From the NCBI RefSeq assembly GCF_015277895.1, contig NZ_CP063815.1:930001-994000 (forward strand): 64,000 nt of DNA, read 5' to 3'. Position numbers and translations under genes: made by a program. Of this stretch, positions 7,479 through 15,150 are shown piece by piece; the first letter of the stretch is position 1; every line of letters starts with the position of its first letter. The notes under the pieces are model-generated. The model ran no database searches and was not told the origin of the DNA. It saw only the letters and a list, made by a program, of their open reading frames with translations. Source of the DNA: Microbacterium abyssi. GTDB taxonomy: Bacteria; Actinomycetota; Actinomycetes; Actinomycetales; Microbacteriaceae.

Positions 7479-8654
7479 TCAGGGATTGAGCACGACCTTG
7501 ATGCAGCCGTCTTCCTTGCGCTGGAAGGTCGAGTACAGGCCGGGTGCATCATCGAGCGGAGCATGATGCGTCGCGAGATCCATGACGCCGATCGGGTCGG
7601 CCGGATCCTCCACGAGAGGGAGGAGTTCGTCGATCCATCGTTTGACGTTGCACTGGCCCATGCGCAGGTTCAGCTGCTTGTCGAACATCGTCTTCATGGG
7701 AAGGATGTCGGCGTCCCCGGCATAGACCCCGCTGAGGGAGACGGTTCCGCCGCGACGAACGACGTCGATGGCGGCGTAGAGCGCGGTCAGCCGATCGACG
7801 CCCGCCTTGTCGAGCGCCACCCTCGCCACGGCATCCGGAAGCAACCCCACCGCCTGCTGCGCGAACTTCACGCCGGCGGCGCCGTGCGCCTCCAACCCGA
7901 CGGCGTCGACGACCGAATCCGCACCGCGGCCCTCCGTAAGGTCGCGCAGCTCATCGACGATCGTGTCCGTCAGGTCGTAGGTGAGGATGCCGTGGCGCTC
8001 GGCCATGGCCCGACGCTCAGGTACCGGATCCACCGCGAGCACGCGGTACCCGCGATAGGTGCCGATGCGCGAGACCAGCTGCCCGACAGGGCCGAGACCG
8101 AGCACCGCCAGAGTGCCGCCGTCGGGCACATGGGCGTATTCGACGCCCTGCCAGGCCGTCGGCAGGATGTCGCTGAGATACAGATAGCGATCGTCAGGGA
8201 GCTCTCGTCCCACCCGCACGTGGTTGTAGTCGGCGAGCGGCACGCGAAGGTACTCGGCCTGGCCGCCCGGAACCTGACCGTAGAGCTTCGTGTATCCGAA
8301 GAGCGCTGCGCCGCTGCCGTATTCGCGCACCTGAGTGGTCTCGCACTGAGACTGCAGGCCCCGGCGGCACATGAAGCAGTGGCCGCAGGCGATGTTGAAC
8401 GGTATGACCACCCGATCTCCGATGGCGAGCTCAGCGACCTCGGAGCCGACATCCATGACCTCGCCCATCGGCTCATGGCCGAGGACGTCTCCTCGATCGA
8501 GGAACGGGCCCAGCAACTCGTAGAGATGCAGATCCGACCCGCAGATCGCTGAGGAGGTGACGCGGATGATCGCGTCGGTGGGTTCAAGAATCGTCGGATC
8601 GTCGACCTCGTCGATGCGGACATCGCGCTTTCCATGCCAGGTGAGTGCCTTCAT
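7479..8654 (-). CDS. zinc-dependent dehydrogenase (glutathione-independent formaldehyde dehydrogenase-like)
   Basis: A 391-residue medium-chain dehydrogenase with catalytic-zinc ligands C38 and H60-E61 (LGHEPMGEV) and structural-zinc cysteines C90, C93, C96 and C104. The Rossmann motif is GLGPVG. The long insertion after the nucleotide site and the overall length match the glutathione-independent formaldehyde/aldehyde dehydrogenase branch. The start at 8654 is chosen for GAGGGTGAG upstream and the conserved MKALTWHGKRDVRI opening; the frame runs further back without a ribosome site. It leads an operon with the acidic protein and the dehalogenase-like hydrolase. Confidence 0.9.
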   Translation of the reverse strand: MKALTWHGKRDVRIDEVDDPTILEPTDAIIRVTSSAICGSDLHLYELLGPFLDRGDVLGHEPMGEVMDVGSEVAELAIGDRVVIPFNIACGHCFMCRRGLQSQCETTQVREYGSGAALFGYTKLYGQVPGGQAEYLRVPLADYNHVRVGRELPDDRYLYLSDILPTAWQGVEYAHVPDGGTLAVLGLGPVGQLVSRIGTYRGYRVLAVDPVPERRAMAERHGILTYDLTDTIVDELRDLTEGRGADSVVDAVGLEAHGAAGVKFAQQAVGLLPDAVARVALDKAGVDRLTALYAAIDVVRRGGTVSLSGVYAGDADILPMKTMFDKQLNLRMGQCNVKRWIDELLPLVEDPADPIGVMDLATHHAPLDDAPGLYSTFQRKEDGCIKVVLNP

Positions 8655-8790
8655 GCGCTCACCCTCGCTCACAACGGCATCCGACCGAACCGGGTTGACA
8701 AACGAACCGCGGTATCCAACGGGCGATGTCAAGGGGAGTGCTCCACACGCTGCGGATCGGCACACTCGTGGGGAGAGTCAGGAGAGCACC

Positions 8791-9789
8791 ATGACGGCCG
8801 AGGAAGCTGCCAAACCCCATAGCCCCAGTGCGGTCGAGGCCCGATCCTGGAGGTTCGCGGTGCGTCGTACGCTCCGCGCGTTCGGAACCGACGAATGCCC
8901 TGACGTCGCCGCGAGCCTGACGTTCTACGCCGTGCTCGCTCTCGTGCCAGCGGCAATGGTCTCCTTTTCAGCGCTGAGCCTGCTCGGGCGCGGAGAGGAG
9001 ACCGCGCGCATCGTCATCGACGTGGTGCATGCCTGGGCGCCGGACGCCTCGATCGCCGCATTGCAGGATGCCGTCTCGCAGATCGCCGAGGCGCGGCTGT
9101 CCGGCATCCTTCTCGTCTTCGCGCTCGCGCTGACGCTGTGGGCCGTCGCGCGCTATGTGGCCGCTCTCGGCCGGGGAATGAATCGCATCTACGGCGTCGT
9201 CGAGGGTCGTCCCGTCTGGCGCTTGAAGGCGGGACAGCTTCTGATCGCCCTGGTCGTCATCGTGTGCACCGCCCTCGTGACGGCGCTTCTGGCCGTGTCC
9301 GGAGGCGTCGCCGAAGCGCTCGGTCAGGCGCTCGGCTTCGGGGAGACCGCGCTGTTCATATGGCGAATCGTGCGCTGGCCCCTGCTCGCCGCGGTCGTCG
9401 TGTTCCTGCTCGCCTTCCTGTACTACTTCGCCCCGAACGTGAAGCCGCCGGGTTTCCGATGGATGAGTCTCGGCGCCGCAGCAGCGCTCGTCGTTCTGCT
9501 GCTCGCATCGCTCGGCTTCTGGCTGTACGTGTCGAATCTCGCGGATTACGACCGCATCTACGGAGCGTTCGCCGGGGTCATCATCTTCGGACTGTGGCTG
9601 TGGATCGCGAACATGGCGATCCTGGTGGGAGCGGAATTCGACGCCGAGGTCGAGCGCGTGCGTCAGCTGCAGGCGGGGATCCCCGCTGAGACCCAGGTCC
9701 AAGTGCCGTTGCGCGATGCCCGTCGGATCGGCAAGAACGTGCGGCGCGACCGCAAGGACGAAGCTCAGGCCCGACGGATCCGGCGTTGA
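8791..9789 (+). CDS. YihY/virulence-factor BrkB-family membrane protein
   Basis: A 332-residue integral membrane protein with about six transmembrane helices and the family hallmarks: AASLTFYAVLALVPA (residues 34-48), GRGMNRIYGV, a YYFAPNVK-P block, and NLADYDRIYGAFAGVIIFGLW before the last helix. The basic C-terminal tail (RRIGKNVRRDRKDE) is cytoplasmic. Function in bacteria is unresolved; the family is an inner-membrane protein, not an RNase as once annotated. AGGAGAG precedes ATG at 8791. Confidence 0.92.
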   Translation: MTAEEAAKPHSPSAVEARSWRFAVRRTLRAFGTDECPDVAASLTFYAVLALVPAAMVSFSALSLLGRGEETARIVIDVVHAWAPDASIAALQDAVSQIAEARLSGILLVFALALTLWAVARYVAALGRGMNRIYGVVEGRPVWRLKAGQLLIALVVIVCTALVTALLAVSGGVAEALGQALGFGETALFIWRIVRWPLLAAVVVFLLAFLYYFAPNVKPPGFRWMSLGAAAALVVLLLASLGFWLYVSNLADYDRIYGAFAGVIIFGLWLWIANMAILVGAEFDAEVERVRQLQAGIPAETQVQVPLRDARRIGKNVRRDRKDEAQARRIRR

Positions 9790-9844
9790 CCGGCGATTGT
9801 CAAGCCCGGTGCCTCCATGTGCGGGGCATCGCTAGGTTCGCGCA

Positions 9845-11206
9845 ATGACGAACGATACGAAGGCGCCCTCCCGCTTGAGGCGCGCCATCACCGGGCCGCT
9901 GCTGTTCGCCTTCATTCTCGGGGATGTCCTCGGTGCCGGGATCTACGCCCTCATGGGCGTGCTCTCCGTCGAAGTGGGCGGGATGCTGTGGGCGCCGCTC
10001 CTGCTCGCGCTGCTGCTGGCATTGCTGACCGCCGGCTCCTACGCCGAGTTGGTGACGAAATACCCGCGCGCGGGGGGCGCCGCCGTCTTCGCGGAACGCG
10101 CATTCCGCAGCCGCATCGTGTCATTCCTCGTGGGCTTCAGCATGATGGCCGCCGGAGTCGTCAGCGCCGCCGGACTCGCGATCGCCTTCGCAGGCCAGTA
10201 CCTGCAGACCTTCTTCGCGCTGCCCGTGATCCCTGTGGCGATGGTGTTCCTCGTCATCGTCGGCGCTCTCAACGCTCGCGGCATCCGGGAATCGATGGGT
10301 GCGAACCTCGTCATGACGGCGATCGAGGTCAGCGGCCTGGTGATCGTCATCGTCGTCGTCGGCGTCTTCGTCACCGGCGGCGGAGGCGATGTGTCGCGCG
10401 TCACTCAGGCGCCGGAGGGGACGAGCGTCGCCGTCGCGGTGCTCGGCGGTGCGATCATCGCCTACTACTCGTTCGTCGGGTTCGAGACGTCCGCCAACGT
10501 GATCGAGGAGGTGAAGAACCCGACCAAGACGTATCCCAAGGCGTTGTTCGCCGCGCTCATCACCGCTGGGGTCGTGTATGTGCTGGTCGGGCTGGCGAGC
10601 TCGATCGCGCTTCCGCCGGAAGAGCTGCAGGAATCGAGCGGCCCGCTGCTCGCCGTCGTCGAGGCGACCGGCGTCGGCGTTCCGTCCTGGCTGTTCAGCC
10701 TGATCGCCTTGATCGCCGTCGCCAACGGCGCGCTCCTGACGATGATCATGGCCAGCCGCCTCGCATACGGGATGGCCGAACAGGGGCTGCTGCCCGATGC
10801 TCTCGCGCGTGTGCTGCCCCGAAGGAAGACCCCGTGGGTCGCGATTCTCGCCACCACCGTCGTCGCGATGCTCCTCACCCTCATCGGTGACCTTGCGACT
10901 CTCGCCGAGACGGTCGTCCTTCTGCTGCTGTTCGTGTTCATGAGCGCCAATGTGTCGGTGCTCGTGCTGCGCCGCGACAAAGTCGAGCACGACCATTTCC
11001 GGGTCTGGACCTTCGTTCCGTATCTCGGAATCGCGTCCTGCATCCTGCTGCTCACACAGCAGCGGCCGGAGGTCTGGCTGTTCGGGGCGATCCTGTTGGC
11101 CGTCGGCGGGGTGCTCTACCTGCTCGCGCAGTGGGGGCGCCGCCGGGACAAGGACGTCAACGCCCAGGATCCGCCTCGTCCGGAAGACGATCTGACGGCA
11201 CGATGA
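9845..11206 (+). CDS. APC-family amino acid permease
   Basis: A 453-residue permease with twelve predicted membrane segments. It opens with the APC motif GPLLFAFILGDVLGAGIYAL (residues 17-36) and has the helix-6 region AYYSFVGFETSANVIEEVKNP. Such carriers are proton-coupled amino acid or polyamine importers or exchangers; the substrate cannot be read from sequence. TAGGTT at 9833-9838, 6 bases before ATG, indicates a leaderless message. Its last 50 bases overlap the end of the convergent CDF-like gene. Confidence 0.93.
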   Translation: MTNDTKAPSRLRRAITGPLLFAFILGDVLGAGIYALMGVLSVEVGGMLWAPLLLALLLALLTAGSYAELVTKYPRAGGAAVFAERAFRSRIVSFLVGFSMMAAGVVSAAGLAIAFAGQYLQTFFALPVIPVAMVFLVIVGALNARGIRESMGANLVMTAIEVSGLVIVIVVVGVFVTGGGGDVSRVTQAPEGTSVAVAVLGGAIIAYYSFVGFETSANVIEEVKNPTKTYPKALFAALITAGVVYVLVGLASSIALPPEELQESSGPLLAVVEATGVGVPSWLFSLIALIAVANGALLTMIMASRLAYGMAEQGLLPDALARVLPRRKTPWVAILATTVVAMLLTLIGDLATLAETVVLLLLFVFMSANVSVLVLRRDKVEHDHFRVWTFVPYLGIASCILLLTQQRPEVWLFGAILLAVGGVLYLLAQWGRRRDKDVNAQDPPRPEDDLTAR

Positions 11207-12134
11207 CGACGTCCTGCACCTTCCAGTCGAGAGCCGCGATGCGCTCTGATGCGTCGTCGACGTGCCTCAGAGACACACGGCGCCTGCGCGGCACGACGAA
11301 CGCCTCGACGTGGAAGACATGGCCCTCATCCCGCATACGGACTGCGGCGTCGCGCACCCACGGCAGCGTCCGCAGCATCTCGACGATCTCGTGTGCGAGG
11401 GGGTGCGGTTCCTTGTCGTCGTACGTGGTCGCGCGCTGATCCATGAGATCGACGACCGCTGATTTCGTGTTGCGGAACCCGTCGTGGATGATGCCGAGCG
11501 AGATGAACAGCGCCGCCACACCGTCCAGCCACCACAGGCCGACGCCGATCCCGAGCACGCCCACGATCGAGGCGGCGTTGGTGTGCCAGTCGGCCTTCGC
11601 CATGTCTGCGTCGGTGTAGAGCAGCTTGTTGTGCAGCACGGGCGCGAGTTTCTTCTTCGCCGGCCCGTAGATGAACACCGGACCGATGACGATGGGAATC
11701 ATGACGGCGACCATCAGCCAGCCGAGCCAGATCGTCTGCCCGAACAGCTGCACGGTGCCTATCGTCGGGTGCTCCGCCGCGAACAGCCCGGTGACGGCCT
11801 CGACGGCGAGGTTGAGCCCGACGACGAGAAGTGCGACTCCCGCGACGAGGTGGCCTACGCCCATCGCCCGATGCATTCCATACGGATGCGTCCGGTCCGG
11901 GCGGCGACGGACGAAGATGAGCGCGACCAGGAACGCGACCTGTGGGATGAGGGACAGCATGTCCTCGATCCACGCCGTGCGCATGGCCTGCGAGTTGCCC
12001 ACCACGAACGCCACCAGGGTGATGGTGCAGAGTGTGTAGCCGATCGTGAACCACTCCCAGAAGACGGCCTTCTTCAGAGCATCCTGCTGCTCCTGTGGGA
12101 GGTCGGCACGACCGAACTGGTGGATCGGGGTCAC
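11157..12134 (-). CDS. cation diffusion facilitator-like transporter
   Basis: The 325-residue membrane protein has the CDF layout: a first helix pair, RRPDRTHPYGMHRA between helices, a fifth helix DWHTNAASIVGVLGIGVGLW, and a C-terminal cytoplasmic ferredoxin-like domain (VEMLRTLPWVRDAAVRM, HVFHVEAFVVP). The metal site looks altered: the helix-5 H-x3-D pair of zinc CDFs reads H-T-N-A-A, so the Asp is missing. The GTG start at 12134 follows GAGGAGG and overlaps the stop of the upstream lipoprotein gene by 4 bases, so the two are translationally coupled. Transport of divalent metal is the family role; this member may differ. Confidence 0.85.
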   Translation of the reverse strand: MTPIHQFGRADLPQEQQDALKKAVFWEWFTIGYTLCTITLVAFVVGNSQAMRTAWIEDMLSLIPQVAFLVALIFVRRRPDRTHPYGMHRAMGVGHLVAGVALLVVGLNLAVEAVTGLFAAEHPTIGTVQLFGQTIWLGWLMVAVMIPIVIGPVFIYGPAKKKLAPVLHNKLLYTDADMAKADWHTNAASIVGVLGIGVGLWWLDGVAALFISLGIIHDGFRNTKSAVVDLMDQRATTYDDKEPHPLAHEIVEMLRTLPWVRDAAVRMRDEGHVFHVEAFVVPRRRRVSLRHVDDASERIAALDWKVQDVVIVPSDRLPDEADPGR

Positions 12135-12643
12135 GATCCGACCTCCTCGTCGAGGAATGCTTCGAGCTCGGAGAGGAACGCGTTCTCTCCGAGCGGTACG
12201 AGGAAGACCAGGCTGCGACCGTCGGCCCCTTCGATGTTCTTGAAACCCCTTGTGACGCCTGCGCGATCGGCCCACGGGCTCTGATCGGTGAATCCTCCGA
12301 TGGCCATGTCGAGCTCGCCGGCCTCCAGCTCGCCGACCAGTGTCTCCTCGGCGCCCACGGTCCATTCGATGCGCGCATCGAGCGATGCCGCGAAATCCTC
12401 GGTCAGATCGACGAGCGGCCCCGTGGGCTCCGCTCCGCTGACGTCGACGAGTCCGGAATCGGGAGAGACGCCGACCCGCATGGTCGCCCCCGTGACGGAA
12501 TCCAGCGTGCCGTCGGGGTCCGTCGGCACGGTGAGTCCGCACGCGGATACGAGTGCTGCGACGAATATGAGGACGGTGGCGGCCGCTGCTCTTCTGAGAC
12601 GGGACGGCAGACGGCCGCGGTTGGGCGGCGTGATCACGGTCAT
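12131..12643 (-). CDS. half-size solute-binding-domain lipoprotein
   Basis: A 170-residue lipoprotein. The basic N-terminus, hydrophobic stretch and lipobox LVSAC (Cys about residue 34) predict export and lipid attachment. The mature part matches one lobe of amino-acid ABC-type binding proteins: TMRVGVSPDSGLVD, FAASLDARIEWTVG, LVGELEAGELDMAIGGF. Full family members are about 250 residues; the second lobe is absent here. The ATG at 12643 starts the signal peptide, so the long upstream frame is rejected. It is coupled by a 4-base overlap to the CDF-like transporter rather than to ABC permease genes, suggesting a sensory or accessory role. Confidence 0.8.
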   Translation of the reverse strand: MTVITPPNRGRLPSRLRRAAAATVLIFVAALVSACGLTVPTDPDGTLDSVTGATMRVGVSPDSGLVDVSGAEPTGPLVDLTEDFAASLDARIEWTVGAEETLVGELEAGELDMAIGGFTDQSPWADRAGVTRGFKNIEGADGRSLVFLVPLGENAFLSELEAFLDEEVGS

Positions 12644-12779
12644 GAGAATCAGTGTGCGTACGCGTTCGCGAGTCAGCAAGATGCTTGACCGCCGCCGGCC
12701 TCGCAGGTATGGCGTTCGAGGCATGAATCCTGGGCTAATGTCCGAGAGGGGCCCGACTTCAGAAGAGAGAGCGAGCAGG

Positions 12780-13724
12780 ATGCTGTCCACACTGCGTTTC
12801 GAGTCGAAAGACGTCACGCGCGTCGAAGAGACCTGGAAGCAGTTCGTCCCGTCGGCCATTCTCCAGAACGTCGACCCTCGGCGATTCCGCTTCGAATGGC
12901 TTTCGGCGGAGCTCGAGGACATGACGGTGGTGGAATACGAACTCGCAGCAGAGGTGCGCTCGGTGGTCGAACCGGAGGATCAGCTTCTGGTCTGCAGGGT
13001 GCAATCGGACCGCGTCGATCTCGGTTCAGGCCACGTCGGCATCGACGCCGGTCATCCGTGGTTGACCGACGGCCGGCAGGTGTGGGGACGCTGGGAGGAC
13101 GACGCGAAGGTCCGGGCGCTCATCTTCGACCGCACGACGGCGCAGACGCTTGCGCGGCGCATGAGCGGGAATGACGCCTACCGCGTGCGCGTCAAAGGCC
13201 TGGCGCCGACCGACCAGGGTGCGGCCGAGCAATGGGAACGATCTTTCGCGTACCTTGGAGCTTCGTTCGCGCACGCCGGAGCGGAGGACGAACTGATCCT
13301 CGCCGGACTTCGACGCCACGCCCTGTGGGTGACGCTCACGTCGTTCGACACCGGATTCCGGGAGGCGCTCGAAGGCGCGGTGCAGTTGCGCCCGGCGACG
13401 ACCACGGTCCGGCGGGCTATCGACTACATCGATGAGAACGCGCATCGCGCGATCACGATCGACGACATCGCAGGAGCCGTGCACATGTCCACGCGGGGGC
13501 TGCAGTACGCGTTCCGCCGTTCTTTGGACACGACGCCGGCCGAGCAGCTCCGCAGAGCGCGACTGGACGGTGCCCATCGCGAGCTGCTGCACGGACGCGC
13601 AACGACGGTCGGCCAGGTCGCACGACGATGGGGCTTCGCGCATCCCTCTCGGTTCGCCGCCGCGTACAGAGCGGCGTATGGCGTCGCACCGTCGGATACC
13701 CTGCGCCGCGGAAAGGGTGACTGA
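12780..13724 (+). CDS. AraC-family transcriptional regulator
   Basis: A 314-residue regulator with an N-terminal sensory domain (RFRFEWLSAELEDM) and a C-terminal AraC DNA-binding domain from about residue 215. The first HTH is ITIDDIAGAVHMSTRGLQYAFRR; the second is TVGQVARRWGFAHPSRFAAAYR followed by YGVAPSDTLR. The start at 12780 is chosen for the purine-rich AGAGAGCGAGCAGG upstream. It is divergent from the lipoprotein/CDF operon, so it may control it, though no operator repeat is obvious. Confidence 0.88.
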   Translation: MLSTLRFESKDVTRVEETWKQFVPSAILQNVDPRRFRFEWLSAELEDMTVVEYELAAEVRSVVEPEDQLLVCRVQSDRVDLGSGHVGIDAGHPWLTDGRQVWGRWEDDAKVRALIFDRTTAQTLARRMSGNDAYRVRVKGLAPTDQGAAEQWERSFAYLGASFAHAGAEDELILAGLRRHALWVTLTSFDTGFREALEGAVQLRPATTTVRRAIDYIDENAHRAITIDDIAGAVHMSTRGLQYAFRRSLDTTPAEQLRRARLDGAHRELLHGRATTVGQVARRWGFAHPSRFAAAYRAAYGVAPSDTLRRGKGD

Positions 13725-13792
13725 GAGCGCACGGGTTGTGCGCCGGATGCACTCGTGTTGCGCCCCGCTCGGTGTATCTCGTCGCGGTCGAT

Positions 13793-13798
13793 TAGATT
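13793..13798 (+). promoter_or_regulatory. -10 box TAGATT upstream of the DUF7882-like gene
   Basis: TAGATT precedes a 70-base leader. The gene's own ATG at 13871 has its own AGGAGAG, so this promoter probably makes a leadered message. Confidence 0.4.
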
Positions 13799-13870
13799 CA
13801 TGAGTGGCGCAGGGCCCCTTCGGGCCGGCAGATGTGCAGCGCCGGTGAACTGTCAGGAGAGCTGCGAGAC

Positions 13871-14185
13871 ATGGGGAGCCTCTACTACGGCGATTCCGCC
13901 GAACCGATCAACATCGAGGACCGTGCGCTGGCACACCTCAAGATCGTCATCGCGACCAAGCTGCGGCGCAATGAGAGCTTCACCCTCTCATGGCGACACC
14001 CGGATGCTGAGCCAAACGGACGCAGCACGATCTGGCTTCACCCGTCGATCCCGCTGCGCTTCGTTTTCGATTCGCCAGAGGCGCCCGAGATCAGCCGCCA
14101 GTGGGTCGAGGATCTTGCGAACTCGGCGAGTTCCAGCGGGGGAGTGACGCTGGTCGACGAACACGTCGAAGCGGCTACGGTCTAG
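13871..14185 (+). CDS. conserved Microbacteriaceae protein (DUF7882-like)
   Basis: The 104-residue protein begins MGSLYYGDSAEPINIEDRAL, continues LKIVIATKLRRNESFTLSW and ends with an acidic alpha/beta tail. This pattern is a small family common in Microbacteriaceae, which I recall as DUF7882 and sometimes mislabelled as an ATP-dependent DNA ligase; no ligase motif is present. The ATG at 13871 follows AGGAGAG at a good distance. It is soluble with no catalytic motif visible. It ends 2 bases from the end of a convergent acidic-protein gene. Confidence 0.8.
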   Translation: MGSLYYGDSAEPINIEDRALAHLKIVIATKLRRNESFTLSWRHPDAEPNGRSTIWLHPSIPLRFVFDSPEAPEISRQWVEDLANSASSSGGVTLVDEHVEAATV

Positions 14186-14187
14186 AT

Positions 14188-14433
14188 TCAGCTCCTGGGT
14201 TTTCCCGGGCCGACTCCCGGTTCGTCGTTCATCTCCGAGGAATCGGGGATCTCGGCGTCGTCATCGGGGTCGATGCGCACGGCATCCGCCGACCCGGAGT
14301 CGGCACCGGCCCGTCCTGCGGGCACCTGTTCGGTCTCCTCCTGCTCGGCGGTCTCCTCTGCATCGGTCTCGTCATCCGTCGGCGCCTTCTCCACGCCGGC
14401 GGGGCGCATGCCCTGATCCTCGATGCCGCTCAC
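14188..14433 (-). CDS. acidic disordered protein
   Basis: An 81-residue protein rich in Glu, Asp and Ala (TDDETDAEETAEQEETEQ) with no hydrophobic core. The GTG start at 14433 overlaps the stop codon of the upstream acidic gene (GTGA at 14430-14433), so the two are translated together. The function is unknown. The composition resembles the proteins at 7212 and 33283. Confidence 0.7.
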   Translation of the reverse strand: MSGIEDQGMRPAGVEKAPTDDETDAEETAEQEETEQVPAGRAGADSGSADAVRIDPDDDAEIPDSSEMNDEPGVGPGKPRS

Positions 14434-14636
14434 AGCGCATCTCCAGCGGTCTCCGCGCCTGACGCAAGGCGATCGGCGTCTGCGCTGTCGATCTGATCGT
14501 CGTCGACGTCCGGATCGATGCTGCGCTCGCCGTCGCGCTCCACGGTCACGGGATCGATTCCCGGCTCGGACGTGACGTCGTCGGTCGCGCGATCGTCATC
14601 GGGAAGGGGCAGTGGGGGAATGAGTGGATTCGACAT
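14430..14636 (-). CDS. acidic disordered protein
   Basis: A 68-residue protein opening MSNPLIPPLPLPDDDR and then almost entirely Asp/Glu/Ser-rich (DPDVDDDQIDSADADR). AAAGGTTG precedes the ATG. It is the first gene of a two-gene unit with 14188-14433. No domain is recognisable; disorder is predicted from composition. Confidence 0.7.
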   Translation of the reverse strand: MSNPLIPPLPLPDDDRATDDVTSEPGIDPVTVERDGERSIDPDVDDDQIDSADADRLASGAETAGDAL

Positions 14637-14748
14637 GGCTCAACCTTTCGTCATTGCTGCGGATGCTACGGCGCACGGCCGCCGGCGCAGACCCGGTTGA
14701 CCCGGCCGAACGCGCGGACTATAGGACCTGCTCTCCTAGACTGAGCCA

Positions 14749-15129
14749 GTGGATCTGATCGACGCTTTCGCCGTGGTGGGGGAGGTCGTGTCGTGGATCG
14801 GTCTGGGCATCGGCATCCCGCTTCTCGTGATCGCCGGAATGATCGCGCTTGCGGAAGGGCGCTGGGACCGTGCCGACATCGCCGTGATCGAACGCGCAGA
14901 CGAGAGCATCATCCGCTGGTTCGCCGGCGGCGACTTCCATGAGCGCCCTCTCGCGGCTCGCGAGGACGCCGGTGACGGGTGGCATCGCGGTTTCGTGAGC
15001 GCACGCAACCCCGGTCACGCGCGATTGAATCCACCTGTGCTGCGCAGGCTCTTCCTCACTCTCGGCATCGTCTTCACAGCCCTCGGAACCGCCGGATTCG
15101 TCCTGTCGATGATCCCGGCGTTCATCTGA
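14749..15129 (+). CDS. small membrane protein of unknown function
   Basis: A 126-residue protein with two transmembrane helices, at about residues 13-33 (VSWIGLGIGIPLLVIAGMIAL) and 102-122 (LFLTLGIVFTALGTAGFVLS), and a polar middle of about 65 residues. The GTG start has TAGACT at 14737-14742, six bases upstream, so the transcript is probably leaderless. It is convergent with the MMPL transporter. No family recognised. Confidence 0.75.
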   Translation: MDLIDAFAVVGEVVSWIGLGIGIPLLVIAGMIALAEGRWDRADIAVIERADESIIRWFAGGDFHERPLAAREDAGDGWHRGFVSARNPGHARLNPPVLRRLFLTLGIVFTALGTAGFVLSMIPAFI

Positions 15130-15150
15130 GGATAGCGCCCGTGCGAGCCG

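Noticed and set aside
8694..8720. TTGACA upstream of the YihY gene as a -35 box
   Set aside because: The only nearby -10-like TATCCA is 13 bases away, too close for a standard promoter.
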